Shown here in pieces: positions 1 through 8,291 of a stretch of 64,000 nucleotides of DNA. The translations under genes and the position numbers were made by a program. The first letter of the stretch is position 1. Each line of letters starts with the position of its first letter. This DNA is from Ornithinimicrobium pratense (GTDB lineage Bacteria > Actinomycetota > Actinomycetes > Actinomycetales > Dermatophilaceae). The notes under the pieces are model-generated. The model made no database searches. It was given only the letters and a program-made list of their open reading frames with translations, and was not told where the DNA came from. The stretch covers positions 2,294,001 to 2,358,000 of the forward strand of contig NZ_CP044427.1 in the NCBI RefSeq assembly GCF_008843165.1, read 5' to 3'.

Positions 1-1
1 G

Positions 2-1048
2 CTGCACCTAACCGAGACCGCGCACCTGACGATGACCCCGCCGCAGGAGCCACCGGCCGGGGTGGAGCTGCTTGATCTGCTGCAGCGGACCCCGGGCGCC
101 GCCTACTTCTTCCGCGCGCTCGCCGATGGCCTGGGCAGCAGTGACGACACCGGTCTGGTGGGGACATTGTGGGACCTGGTCTGGGCGGGCCGGATCAGCG
201 CTGACACCTTCGCCCCGGTCCGGGCCCTGCTCGCCGGCGGGCGGACGGCGCACAAGGTGCGGCGCGCGCCCCAGCGGCCCGGCCGCTGGTCCCGCACCTC
301 CGTCGCCCTGGCCTCCCGCTCCTCCCGCCCGGCGCTGCCGGCCCGGTCGGGACCACCGACCGGGGTGGGTCGCTGGTCGCTCCTGCCACCGGTCGAGGAG
401 GATCCGACGGTCCGGGCGCTGGCCACCGCCGAGCAGCTGCTCGACCGCTACGGCGTCCTGACGCGCGGCTCGGTCGTCGCCGAAGGGATCCCGGGCGGGT
501 ATGCCGGGGTGTACCGCGTGCTGGCCACGGCCGAGGAGGCCGGTCGCGTCCGCCGCGGGTATGTGGTGGAGGGCCTGGGGGCGGCGCAGTTCGGCACAGC
601 AGGGGCCATTGACCGCCTCCGGGCCCTGACCGGGGACCTGCTGCAGGCCGGGCGCGAGCCGGAGGTGGTGCTGGTGGCCGCCACTGACCCGGCCAACCCC
701 TATGGCGCGGCCGTGCCGTGGCCAGAGCGCGAGGACGAGACCACGCACCGGCCCGGGCGCAAGGCCGGTGCGATGGTGGTGCTGGTGGACGGCGCCCTCG
801 TGCTCTATCTCGAGCGGGGCGGGCGCAGCGCGCTGACCTTCGGCGTCCCCGAGCACCTGGACCCCGACGAGACCTGGGGCGCCGTCGCCCAGGCCCTCGT
901 CGGCGCCGTCCGCGGGCAGACCCTCAGCGCTTTGACGATCGGCAAGATCGACGGGGTGGGGGCCCTCGCCTCCACCGATCCCCTGGCCCGGGCCCTGGTC
1001 GACGCCGGCTTCCACACCGCACCCCAGGGGCTGCGCCTGCGCCGGTGA
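2..1048 (+). CDS. lhr: ATP-dependent helicase Lhr, C-terminal part (5' end outside window)
   Basis: The frame is open to the left edge, so this is the last ~350 residues of a much larger protein (Lhr helicases are ~1,500 aa). Lhr is an ATP-driven 3'-5' DNA helicase linked to DNA repair. The helicase motor lies upstream and is not visible. What remains matches the Lhr C-terminal region: a block near residue 150 of the fragment (LLDRYGVLTRGSVVAEGIPG) followed by RRGYVVEGLGAAQF, which is highly characteristic of actinobacterial Lhr. The internal ATG at 32 is not a start. In mycobacteria lhr sits beside nei; here the nei2 gene begins 6 kb downstream in the same orientation, with other genes between. 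Confidence 0.88.
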   Translation: MHLTETAHLTMTPPQEPPAGVELLDLLQRTPGAAYFFRALADGLGSSDDTGLVGTLWDLVWAGRISADTFAPVRALLAGGRTAHKVRRAPQRPGRWSRTSVALASRSSRPALPARSGPPTGVGRWSLLPPVEEDPTVRALATAEQLLDRYGVLTRGSVVAEGIPGGYAGVYRVLATAEEAGRVRRGYVVEGLGAAQFGTAGAIDRLRALTGDLLQAGREPEVVLVAATDPANPYGAAVPWPEREDETTHRPGRKAGAMVVLVDGALVLYLERGGRSALTFGVPEHLDPDETWGAVAQALVGAVRGQTLSALTIGKIDGVGALASTDPLARALVDAGFHTAPQGLRLRR

Positions 1049-1073
1049 GGGTGACCGGGGAGGACCGACGCCA

Positions 1074-1092
1074 CCTCCGAGCGGCCCGGAGG
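1074..1092. terminator. Hairpin between convergent lhr and sugar ABC ATPase genes
   Basis: CCTCCG (1074-1079) and CGGAGG (1087-1092) form a perfect 6-bp stem around a 7-base loop, followed by the self-complementary GGGCCGGCCC at 1093-1102. It lies in the 62-bp gap between two genes that converge, so it could end transcription from both sides. There is no T-tract, so the terminator role is inferred. Confidence 0.4.
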
Positions 1093-1110
1093 GGGCCGGC
1101 CCGACCGCGG

Positions 1111-2214
1111 TCAGTCGTGCGGCACCCGGACCCCGTCGGCGTCGAAGACCAGCTCCTCCTCGGGGTGCACCCGCAGCCGCAGGCGCTCGCCCTGACGGAC
1201 CTGCACACGCTTGTCCAGGCGCACCACCAGGTGACCACCGCGGACGGTCACCCCGTCGGCGACCTCGGGCGTGCCGAAGACGAAGGTCTCCGAGCCCAGC
1301 CGCTCCAGCCGGTCCACGACGACCGACAGCTCATCGCCGCCGGGAGCCGTGCCGGCACCGACGATGTCGAGGCCCTCAGGACGCAGCCCGACCGTCACCG
1401 GTGAGGCCACCTGGGCCGGACGCAGCGGGATCCGCAGGCCCGGAGCCAGCAGGGCCCGCCGCTCGTGCACCTGGACGCCGTCGAGGAAGTTGATCGCGGG
1501 CGAGCCGATGAAGCCGGCCACGAAGGCGTTGACCGGCCGCTCGTACAGCTCGGTCGGTGAGCCCACCTGCTGTAGGACCCCGTCGCGCAGCACGCAGACG
1601 CGATCACCCATGGTCATCGCCTCGGTCTGGTCGTGGGTGACGTAGACGGTGGTGGTCCCGAGCCGCCGCTGCAGCTCGGCGATCTGCCCACGGGTGGAGA
1701 CCCGCAGCTTGGCGTCCAGGTTGGACAACGGCTCGTCCATGCAGAAGACCTTCGGCTGCCGCACGATGGCCCGGCCCATCGCGACCCGCTGCCGCTGGCC
1801 GCCCGACATGCGGGACGGTTTGCGGTCCAACAGGTCCTCCAGCTGCAGGATGCGGGCTGCCTCCGCCACCCGTTCTCGGATCTGGGCCCGCGGGATGCCC
1901 ACATTGCGCAGGGCGAAGGCCATGTTCTCCGCGGCCGTCATGTTGGGGTAGAGCGCGTAGCTCTGGAAGACCATGGCCACGTCCCGGTCCCGGGCCCGCA
2001 CCCGGGTCACGTCCTCACCGTCGATGAGGATGCGCCCCGACGTCGCCGGCTCCAGCCCGGCGAGCATGCGCAGGGAGGTGGACTTCCCGCACCCGGATGG
2101 CCCGACGACGACCACGAACTCGCCGTCGTCGATGTGCAGGTCCAGCGCGTCCACCGCGGGACGTTCGGCGGCGGGGAAGGTCCGACTCGCCGCCTCGTAG
2201 CTGACCGTCGCCAC
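1111..2214 (-). CDS. Sugar ABC transporter ATP-binding protein (MalK/UgpC/MsmX type)
   Basis: Cytoplasmic ATPase that powers a carbohydrate importer. It has Walker A GPSGCGKST (residues 38-46), a Q-loop VFQSYALYPN, the signature MSGGQRQRVAMGRA, Walker B VFCMDEPLSNLDAKL, a switch His in YVTHDQTEAM, and a C-terminal ~120-residue beta-rich TOBE/MalK-type regulatory domain. The length (367 aa) is normal. The GTG start lies 3 bp after the stop of the substrate-binding protein gene, so the two are probably co-translated. It is the last gene of a complete minus-strand importer operon. The substrate is not predictable from the ATPase; MalK/UgpC-type subunits often serve several importers. Confidence 0.93.
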   Translation of the reverse strand: MATVSYEAASRTFPAAERPAVDALDLHIDDGEFVVVVGPSGCGKSTSLRMLAGLEPATSGRILIDGEDVTRVRARDRDVAMVFQSYALYPNMTAAENMAFALRNVGIPRAQIRERVAEAARILQLEDLLDRKPSRMSGGQRQRVAMGRAIVRQPKVFCMDEPLSNLDAKLRVSTRGQIAELQRRLGTTTVYVTHDQTEAMTMGDRVCVLRDGVLQQVGSPTELYERPVNAFVAGFIGSPAINFLDGVQVHERRALLAPGLRIPLRPAQVASPVTVGLRPEGLDIVGAGTAPGGDELSVVVDRLERLGSETFVFGTPEVADGVTVRGGHLVVRLDKRVQVRQGERLRLRVHPEEELVFDADGVRVPHD

Positions 2215-2217
2215 GGC

Positions 2218-3534
2218 TCAGCGCAGCTCGGGCTCGACGTCCCGCTCCACGACCTGCTGGGTGTCCTCCGCCAGCTGGGTGAACACCTCGGTGACGTCCT
2301 CCCCACCGGTGGTGATGCGGTCCAGCGCGGCCCCGATGCGGGCACCGCCACCGGGGACGAAGACGCGGGCGTAGTCCTGCGACTGCGTGTTCGGCAGCTG
2401 CTCCACGGCGGTCCGGAAGTTAGGGTTCTCCTCCAGGTAGGCCTGCACCTCGTCCGTGTCGACGGCGTCCTTGCGGACGGGGACATAGCCGGTGGACTGG
2501 CTGAAGGTCACCGTGTTGGGGGTGCTGGTGTACCAGTCAAGGAAGTCCACTGCAGCGGCCTTGCGGGCCTCGGAGATCTTGCTGGAGACCGCCAGGCCGG
2601 CCCCGCCGGTGGTCACCCCGGGCTGCGGGCCGGGCAGGAAAGCTGTGCCGAACTCAAAGGTGGCCGCCTCGGTCAGTCCGCCCAGCGACCCCGTCGACTG
2701 CAGCAGGGCGGCCGCTTGGCCGGCGGCAAAGTCGCTGTTCGGGTCGGTGGCGATGACGAAGTTGCCCGACTCGACCTGGCCCTGGAGGAATTCGCCAGCG
2801 GCGATGGACCCCTCGGAGGTCATCGCCTCGGTGTCCCACTCGTGCGAGTAGGCGCCGTCAAAGGTCCAGATCATGCCCTGGAAGTGCCAGTCGAGATAGT
2901 TGGAGCCGTCGGGCAGGACGAGCGCCGGCATCTCCGAGTTAGCCTCCCGCAGGTCATCGGCCCACTCGGCGAACTCGTCCCAGGTCTCCGGCCCGCGGTC
3001 AGGCAGGCCGGCGGCCTGCCACATCTCCTTGTTGTAGTAGAACAGCGGCGTCGAGCGGGCGTAGGGCACCGCGAAGTGCTGGTCGTCGTAGAGGTAGTCC
3101 TCGCGCAGGGCGTCGACGTAGCTGTCGGTGTCACTCCCCTGGGCCTCCCACAGGTCATCGAGCGGGGCGATCGCATCGTTGAGCATCATCGGGAACCAGG
3201 TCACGTCGGAGGCGATGACGATGTCGGGCACGTCGCTACCGGCCTGGGCGGCGTTGAACCGGTTGGCGACCTCCTCGTAGTTCGCGCCCGCCGTGACCAG
3301 GTTGATGCTGATCCCGGTCTCCTCCTCGTAGGCGGCGATGAGCTGCTCCTCGACCTCTTTGGAGCTGCCGGGGTGGTTGGACCAGAAGGTGAGGCTGGTG
3401 ACCTCCTCATCGCTCGCCGCGCCGCCGCCACCGCCGTCCGTGGTGCCGTCGTCGTCAGCGGAGCCGCCGGCGCAGGCGGCGAGCAGGGTGGCGGTCAGGG
3501 ACAGACCGAGCAGGGACGTGATGGGGCGGTTCAT
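2218..3534 (-). CDS. Extracellular sugar-binding lipoprotein of ABC importer (family 1 solute-binding protein)
   Basis: Membrane-anchored substrate-binding protein, 438 aa, UgpB/MalE-like. The N-terminus is a lipoprotein signal: hydrophobic stretch LLGLSLTATLLAAC with the lipobox Cys at residue 21, followed by a Gly/Asp-rich linker and the periplasmic-binding-protein fold (TFWSNHPGSSKEVEEQLIAA; later VPYARSTPLFYYNKEMWQ). The start at 3534 is fixed by a good ribosome site, AAGGAG six bases upstream of the ATG; an open frame reaching 3699 has no such support and would bury the signal peptide. A 169-bp gap separates it from the permease gene upstream, so it may have its own promoter or mRNA processing site. 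Confidence 0.92.
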   Translation of the reverse strand: MNRPITSLLGLSLTATLLAACAGGSADDDGTTDGGGGGAASDEEVTSLTFWSNHPGSSKEVEEQLIAAYEEETGISINLVTAGANYEEVANRFNAAQAGSDVPDIVIASDVTWFPMMLNDAIAPLDDLWEAQGSDTDSYVDALREDYLYDDQHFAVPYARSTPLFYYNKEMWQAAGLPDRGPETWDEFAEWADDLREANSEMPALVLPDGSNYLDWHFQGMIWTFDGAYSHEWDTEAMTSEGSIAAGEFLQGQVESGNFVIATDPNSDFAAGQAAALLQSTGSLGGLTEAATFEFGTAFLPGPQPGVTTGGAGLAVSSKISEARKAAAVDFLDWYTSTPNTVTFSQSTGYVPVRKDAVDTDEVQAYLEENPNFRTAVEQLPNTQSQDYARVFVPGGGARIGAALDRITTGGEDVTEVFTQLAEDTQQVVERDVEPELR

Positions 3535-3703
3535 GGGTGTCTCCTTCGAAGCGGTGCCGAGGTGCGGGGCGCACATCTGGGTGGCGGGTGGGTGTGATCC
3601 GCCGTGGCGGGTGGGTATGGCCGATGACGGGTAGTTGCGGTACGGACGGGCAGGAGGTGGGACGCGGGAGGGGTATGCGGTGGGACAGGGAGCGGTCATC
3701 GGC

Positions 3704-4555
3704 TCAGCCCTTGACCGCGCCGGCCGTCAGGCCCTTGATCATGTGGCGCTGCAGGAGCAGGAAGACGGCGAGGATCGGCAGCATGGTCAGCACAGTCCCG
3801 GCCAGGACCGGTCCCCAGTTGGTGAAGCCCTCCTGGTCCTGCAGCTGGGTCAGACCCACCGGCAGGGGGGCGGTGGAGGCGTCGTCGGCGATGAGCAGGG
3901 GCCACAGGTACTGGTTCCACTCGTTGACGACCGTGATGAGGGTGAACGCGATGACCGTCGGCCAGGACATCGGCAGCACCACCCGCCACAGCAGGGTGAA
4001 CGGGCGGGCGTGGTCCATCTCGGCCGCCTCGATGATCTCCCCGGGCAGGGAGACGAAGTGGTTGCGCATGAGGAAGGTGCCGAAGGCGACGCCGGCCAGC
4101 GGGATCATGATCCCCTGGAAGGTGTTGCGCCAACCCAACTCGGCCACCAGCGCGTAGTTGCTGATCCAGGTGATCTGGCTGGGCACCATGAGGGCGGCGA
4201 TGATGAACAGTAGGGCCAGGGTGCGACCGGGGAAGCGCAGGAAGGACAGCGCGAACGCCGACAGCACGCCGATCACCACCTGCACGACGGTGAGCGTGGT
4301 GGTGATGAAGACCGAGTTACGCAGGTAGCTGAGGAAGGGTACGCCCTGGTTGACCCCGTCGTAGTTCTGCACGGTGATGGGGTCGGGGACCCAGGTGACC
4401 GGCACCGTGTAGATGTCGCTGCGCTCCTTGAGGGAGGCGGCGAGGATCCAGTAGAGGGGCAGGGCGACCACGACGACCACCACGAGCATCGCCAGGTAGC
4501 CACCCGCGACGCCGACCCGGCCGCGCCGCTCGTGCGGGGCGAGAACCTCGCTCAC
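3704..4555 (-). CDS. Sugar ABC transporter inner-membrane permease (MalG/UgpE type)
   Basis: 283-aa integral membrane subunit with about six transmembrane helices, starting with GGYLAMLVVVVVVALPLYWI. The EAA loop that docks on the ATPase is visible as IIEAAEMDHARPFTLLWRVV. The GTG start at 4555 overlaps the TGA of the preceding permease (GTGA, 4 bp), a sign of translational coupling that fixes the start; the much longer open frame upstream belongs to the other permease's other frame. It pairs with the MalF-type subunit to form the membrane channel of the importer. Confidence 0.93.
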   Translation of the reverse strand: MSEVLAPHERRGRVGVAGGYLAMLVVVVVVALPLYWILAASLKERSDIYTVPVTWVPDPITVQNYDGVNQGVPFLSYLRNSVFITTTLTVVQVVIGVLSAFALSFLRFPGRTLALLFIIAALMVPSQITWISNYALVAELGWRNTFQGIMIPLAGVAFGTFLMRNHFVSLPGEIIEAAEMDHARPFTLLWRVVLPMSWPTVIAFTLITVVNEWNQYLWPLLIADDASTAPLPVGLTQLQDQEGFTNWGPVLAGTVLTMLPILAVFLLLQRHMIKGLTAGAVKG

Positions 4556-5448
4556 CGCTCTCGCCCCCGCTCCATGAGCCACACCTGCCCGAGGGTGACG
4601 ACGAGCAGGCCGACGAACATCACGGTGGCGACGGTCGCGCCATACCCGGCCCGGAGGTTGACGAAGGTCTCCTGGTAGATCTGGTAGACCATCGTGGTCG
4701 TCCCGTTGCCGAACGGCCCGCCCCGGGTCATGGTGTGGATGACGTCGAAGACCTGGAAGCTGTTGAGCATCACGGTGATGAGCAGGAAGAAGGTGGCGCC
4801 CCTGAGCTGGGGCCAGACCACGTGCCGGAACCGGGTCCAGGAGGAGGCGGCGTCGATCTCGGCGGCCTCGTCCAGGTCGCGGCGGCGGGCCTGCAGCGCG
4901 GCTAGGTAGATGACGAAGGTGTAGCCCAGGTTCTTCCAGACGTAGGTCACCGTCACCATGAACAGTGCCCAGCCAGCGGACTGGTAGAAGTTGGGCGGCG
5001 TGATGCCCACAGTCCGCAGCAGGTCCGGGACCAGACCGAAGGTCGGGGTGAAGATGAATTGGAAGGCCACGCCGACGGCAGCCCCGGAGAGGACGAACGG
5101 GGCGAAGACGAGCGAGCGCACCGGTCCCCGCCCGAAGAGCCGCTGGTCCAGAAGCAGCGCCAGCACCAGCCCCAGCACCATGGATCCCACCACCGCGACC
5201 CCGGTGAAGACCAGGGTGTTCCACAGCACCGTGCGGCTGCCTTCGCTGGTGAAGAACTCGACGTAGTTGTCCCAGCCGATGAAGCTTGAGCGCGGGCTGC
5301 CGAGGTTCCAGCGGTAGAAGCTGAGCCGGATGTTGTCGACCAGGGGCCGGTAGGTCCACACGACGAGGAGCACGACGTTGGGCAGCAGCAGCGCTGCCGC
5401 CAGCAGCATCTCCCGGCCGCGCCCGGGACGCTCTTCGGTGCGAGTCAC
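4552..5448 (-). CDS. Sugar ABC transporter inner-membrane permease (MalF/UgpA type)
   Basis: 298-aa permease with six predicted helices; the first is MLLAAALLLPNVVLLVVWTY, followed by the conserved LSFYRWNLGSP...GWDNYVEFF region. EAA loop: LDEAAEIDAASSWTRFRHVV. The GTG at 5448 is the most reasonable start (weak AAGGT upstream); the frame stays open for another 170 codons through GC-rich non-coding sequence. This is the promoter-proximal gene of the operon MalF type, MalG type, binding protein, ATPase. No LacI- or ROK-type DNA-binding regulator is adjacent. Confidence 0.9.
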   Translation of the reverse strand: MTRTEERPGRGREMLLAAALLLPNVVLLVVWTYRPLVDNIRLSFYRWNLGSPRSSFIGWDNYVEFFTSEGSRTVLWNTLVFTGVAVVGSMVLGLVLALLLDQRLFGRGPVRSLVFAPFVLSGAAVGVAFQFIFTPTFGLVPDLLRTVGITPPNFYQSAGWALFMVTVTYVWKNLGYTFVIYLAALQARRRDLDEAAEIDAASSWTRFRHVVWPQLRGATFFLLITVMLNSFQVFDVIHTMTRGGPFGNGTTTMVYQIYQETFVNLRAGYGATVATVMFVGLLVVTLGQVWLMERGRER

Positions 5449-5567
5449 GAGGCGGGACCTTGCTAGACCCAGGTGAACGGGGCGGGTCCGGGCGGTAAGG
5501 AACAGACGGGCACCTGCTGCCGGTCGGGTGAACGAGGTCAGGTCCTGGCCGGTGTCAGGATGGGGGT
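5449..5567. promoter_or_regulatory. Divergent control region, sugar ABC operon / ROK-like gene
   Basis: A 119-bp gap between divergent genes. It contains the octamer GGTGAACG twice in direct orientation (5472-5479 and 5527-5534). For the rightward gene CAGGAT lies six bases before the ATG at 5568, matching the -10 spacing seen at other starts here. Whether the direct repeats are an operator is a guess. Confidence 0.35.
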
Positions 5568-6470
5568 ATGTCGTTCCAACCGACCCGCCGCACCGGGCTG
5601 AACCGGACCGTCCTGCTCTCGCCCGGCGCGCCCTGGCACGGTGCCCCCGCCGGCCGCGCCCTTGGCGCTGCCTCCCCGCTGGACGACGGGCAGTGGCTGT
5701 GCGCCCTCGAACGCCTCGTCGCCACCCTGGTCGAGCCCACCCCGCAGGACCGGGCCGCCCGACCGGACTGGGGCGAGGATGACTGGGCCCGATGGGGGCA
5801 GCTGGAACAGATCGTGCTGTGCGGAGGCGTGCTCGCAGGAGGCCGGGGCGACCTGGTGCGCTCCCGCTTCCGGGCCCCCGGTCAGTTGGGCCTGCCCGCG
5901 GTGCCGGTCGAGGTCGAGACGGACCCGGCCTCGGCTTCCCTGCGTGGCCTGACCGCTCGGCCACCGGTCGATGCGCCCACGCTGGTGCTCGACCTGGGGC
6001 ACACCGCGGTCAAGGCCGCCGTCGCCACCGAGGTCGGCGACCTCGGGCCGGTCACCCGGTTCCGGGTGCCCTGGACGCCGTTCGACCTCGGCACCTGGCC
6101 GGACCCGGCCACGCTGCTGGGGCTGGTGCGGGAGGCGGCCGCACACGTCCGGTCCGAGGAACTAGCCGTCCGCGACCCCGCGCCCGTCGAGGCACGCCTG
6201 GCGGTGGCCAACTACGTCGTCGACGGGCAGCTGGACGACGACCCGACGTGGGGCACCCTGGCCCACTTGGGCCAGCCCGCTGCTGAGCTGCTCTCCCAGG
6301 AGCTGGGGCTGCCCGTCCGCCTGCTCGTCAACGACGGCCAGGCGGCGGCCATGGGTCGGGCGGGGCAACGGCATACCGCGGTGATCACCATCGGCACCTC
6401 GCTGGGCGTGGGCTTCCCGCCCTGCTCGGCGCCCACGCCGCAGCAGCGTCGCAGCCTCAGCCGCGACTAG
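5568..6470 (+). CDS. ROK/ASKHA-fold sugar-kinase-like protein with apparently permuted domain order
   Basis: 300 aa. Residues 139-284 resemble the N-terminal half of ROK kinases: phosphate-1 motif VLDLGHTAVKAA (D142, G144), catalytic-type Asp in LLVNDGQAAAMG (D256) and phosphate-2 motif ITIGTSLGVGF (276-283), after which the protein ends within 17 residues. The C-terminal half that should follow is found at the front instead: residues 21-33 (PWHGAPAGRALG) resemble the ROK segment just after phosphate-2, and residues 81-100 (QIVLCGGVLAGGRGDLVRSR) resemble the IVLGGGV adenosine-site segment. The zinc motif CxCGxxGC and the sugar-binding ExGH are not seen, so catalysis is uncertain. Divergent from the sugar importer, so a role with its substrate is plausible. 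The fold call is by eye. Confidence 0.6.
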   Translation: MSFQPTRRTGLNRTVLLSPGAPWHGAPAGRALGAASPLDDGQWLCALERLVATLVEPTPQDRAARPDWGEDDWARWGQLEQIVLCGGVLAGGRGDLVRSRFRAPGQLGLPAVPVEVETDPASASLRGLTARPPVDAPTLVLDLGHTAVKAAVATEVGDLGPVTRFRVPWTPFDLGTWPDPATLLGLVREAAAHVRSEELAVRDPAPVEARLAVANYVVDGQLDDDPTWGTLAHLGQPAAELLSQELGLPVRLLVNDGQAAAMGRAGQRHTAVITIGTSLGVGFPPCSAPTPQQRRSLSRD

Positions 6471-6473
6471 GGT
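6468..6473 (+). promoter_or_regulatory. -10 box TAGGGT for a leaderless AhpD-like transcript
   Basis: TAGGGT ends six bases before the ATG at 6480 and overlaps the TAG stop of the upstream gene, so the transcript probably begins at or next to the start codon. No clear -35 box. Confidence 0.45.
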
Positions 6474-6479
6474 GAGCGC

Positions 6480-7082
6480 ATGACCACGCGGCTCGACCCC
6501 TCGATCTCCGCCCTGCCGCTGCCCAGCCCGGACGAGGTGCCGGAGGGGGTTCGCCGTCTCTGGGAGAAGTCCCGGGAGGTGTTCGGCTTCGTGCCCAACG
6601 TCTTCGTGGCGCAGGCGTACAACGGCGAGCAGTTCCAGGCGTGGTGGAGCTACTTCAACCTGCTGGTCAACAAGGAGGGGTATCTGACCAACGCCGAGCG
6701 CGAGCTGCTCGCGGTCGTGGTCAGCGGGCTGAACCGCTGCACCTACTGCGCGGTGTCGCACGGTGCGGCCCTGCGGCACTACACCGGTGACCCCGTCACG
6801 GCCGACCTGGTGGCAGTCAACTGGCGTCAGGCGGAGCTGTCCCACAGGGAGGCGGCGCTCGCCGCCTACGCGGAAAAGCTGACTCTGGCCCCCGGCGAGG
6901 TGACCCCGGAGGACCTGGAGCCGCTGCGCGAGGTTGGTCTGGACGAGCACCAGATCCTGGAGGCGGTGCAGGTCGTCGGCATGTTCAACATGACCAACCG
7001 GGTCGCGACCGCCCTGGCCATGGTGCCGAACGTGGAGTACCACTCCCAGGACCGAGCATCGGGTCCACCGCCGGAGCACTGA
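6480..7082 (+). CDS. Peroxidase-related protein, carboxymuconolactone decarboxylase/AhpD family
   Basis: 200 aa. The AhpD core is clear: [20 protein letters not shown], with the redox pair CxxC (Cys in CTYC) and the following His that make up the proton-relay alkylhydroperoxidase site. The N-terminal segment [20 protein letters not shown] and the length match the 'uncharacterized peroxidase-related enzyme' subgroup, which are all-alpha cytosolic proteins thought to reduce organic peroxides. It lies 4 bp before nei2, so oxidative-damage defence and base repair may be co-transcribed. Confidence 0.85.
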   Translation: MTTRLDPSISALPLPSPDEVPEGVRRLWEKSREVFGFVPNVFVAQAYNGEQFQAWWSYFNLLVNKEGYLTNAERELLAVVVSGLNRCTYCAVSHGAALRHYTGDPVTADLVAVNWRQAELSHREAALAAYAEKLTLAPGEVTPEDLEPLREVGLDEHQILEAVQVVGMFNMTNRVATALAMVPNVEYHSQDRASGPPPEH

Positions 7083-7086
7083 TCCG

Positions 7087-7890
7087 GTGCCGGAGGGCGA
7101 CGCGGTCTGGCGCACGGCCCGACGGCTGCACACGGAGCTGGCGGGCCAGGTGCTGCAGGGGTCGGACCTGCGGGTGCCGCAACTGGCCACCCGTGACCTG
7201 TCCGGGCGCCGAACCGTCGAGGTGGTCCCCCGCGGCAAGCACCTGCTGCACCGGCTCGAGGGTGGGCTGACCCTGCACAGCCACCTGCGGATGGACGGCT
7301 CATGGAGGGTGCAGGGCGTCGGCGCACGGTATGCCGCCGGCCGTCGGCACACCACGCGCGCCCTGCTCTGGACGACGCAGCGGGTGGCGATCGGTGACCG
7401 GCTGGGGATGCTTGACCTGGTGCGGACCCAGGACGAGGAACAGGTCGTGGGGCACCTGGGCCCGGACCTGCTGGACCCCGGCTTCGAGGTGACCCAGGCG
7501 GTCAGCAACCTGCTGGAGCAACCGGGAGTCCCGGTCGCAGAGGCGTTGTTGGACCAGCGCAACCTGGCTGGCATCGGCACCATCTGGGCCAGCGAGCCGC
7601 TCTTCCTGCACCGGATCAACCCCTGGCGGCCGGTGGGGGCGGTGGGCGCGGAGGCGCTGACCGAGCTGCTCAGCACGACCCGCAGTGTGATGGTGCAGTC
7701 CTGCCGGACCGGGCGGACCGCCACCACGGGACGCAGCGGCGTCGGTGAGGAGACCTGGGTGTTCGGGCGCCGCGGCATGCCGTGCCACCGGTGCGGGGCG
7801 AGGGTGGACCAGGGGTCGGTGGGCCGGGCACCGCAGGAGCGGGTGTTCAGCTATTGCCCGGGATGCCAGGGCGGTCCGGAGCAGGCCTAG
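7087..7890 (+). CDS. nei2: Fpg/Nei-family DNA glycosylase (Nei2 type)
   Basis: 267-aa bifunctional glycosylase/AP lyase that removes oxidised bases. After the GTG start the mature N-terminus PEGDAV carries the catalytic Pro2 nucleophile and Glu3, diagnostic for this family; this also fixes the start. The helix-two-turn-helix region includes LLDQRNLAGIGTIWASEPLF, and the C-terminus has the zinc finger C-x2-C...C-x2-C (CHRCGARV...YCPGC). MPEGD rather than MPELPE points to the Nei/endonuclease VIII branch (oxidised pyrimidines) rather than Fpg. It starts 4 bp after the AhpD-like gene. Confidence 0.93.
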   Translation: MPEGDAVWRTARRLHTELAGQVLQGSDLRVPQLATRDLSGRRTVEVVPRGKHLLHRLEGGLTLHSHLRMDGSWRVQGVGARYAAGRRHTTRALLWTTQRVAIGDRLGMLDLVRTQDEEQVVGHLGPDLLDPGFEVTQAVSNLLEQPGVPVAEALLDQRNLAGIGTIWASEPLFLHRINPWRPVGAVGAEALTELLSTTRSVMVQSCRTGRTATTGRSGVGEETWVFGRRGMPCHRCGARVDQGSVGRAPQERVFSYCPGCQGGPEQA

Positions 7891-7930
7891 AGCGCAGCGA
7901 ACTTGCCCTGAAGGACAGCTGCCACAGACC

Positions 7931-8272
7931 TTAGGCCGCCGAGATGACGGTCCGACCCTGCGGGTCGACCACCTTGCGGTGTCGCAGCGGCTTAGCCAGC
8001 CCGTCGGTCAGCACCGAGGTCATCTGCTGCTCGGCGGCCTCGGCGAGGCTGACCCGGTCGGCGACGTCGGAGAGCATGTCGGACAGGGGCACGTCCAGCG
8101 CCCGGCAGATCGAGGCGAGCAGCTCGGAGGAGGCTTCCTTCTCACCACGCTCGATCTCGGACAGGTAGCCCAGGGAACAGGAGGCCGACGCGCTCACCTC
8201 GCGCAGCGTGCGGCCCTGCGTCTGGCGGGTCTCACGCAGGGCGTCCCCCAGCTCTCGGCGAAGCAGCACCAT
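7931..8272 (-). CDS. clgR: XRE-family transcriptional regulator ClgR (Clp gene regulator)
   Basis: 113 aa with an XRE helix-turn-helix at residues ~8-65 (TLREVSASASCSLGYLSEIE is the recognition region). ClgR activates clp protease and other proteostasis genes in actinobacteria. The C-terminus ends in VISAA; the two terminal alanines match the ClpP-recognition tail known for ClgR, giving a feedback loop. A strong AGGAGG seven bases before the ATG marks the start. It is the last gene of the minus-strand run rimO-pgsA-cinA-clgR, an order typical of actinobacteria. Confidence 0.9.
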   Translation of the reverse strand: MVLLRRELGDALRETRQTQGRTLREVSASASCSLGYLSEIERGEKEASSELLASICRALDVPLSDMLSDVADRVSLAEAAEQQMTSVLTDGLAKPLRHRKVVDPQGRTVISAA

Positions 8273-8291
8273 CGTCTTCCCTCCTCTTGGG

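Noticed and set aside
1633-3597. 654-codon plus-strand frame opposite the ABC ATPase and binding protein
   Set aside because: Antisense shadow of two clear genes with Walker and lipobox motifs; no recognisable domain.
3535-3703. Regulatory RNA between permease and binding-protein genes
   Set aside because: GC-rich with many GGGT runs and a ribosome site, but no convincing stem or promoter; nothing beyond a leader can be supported.
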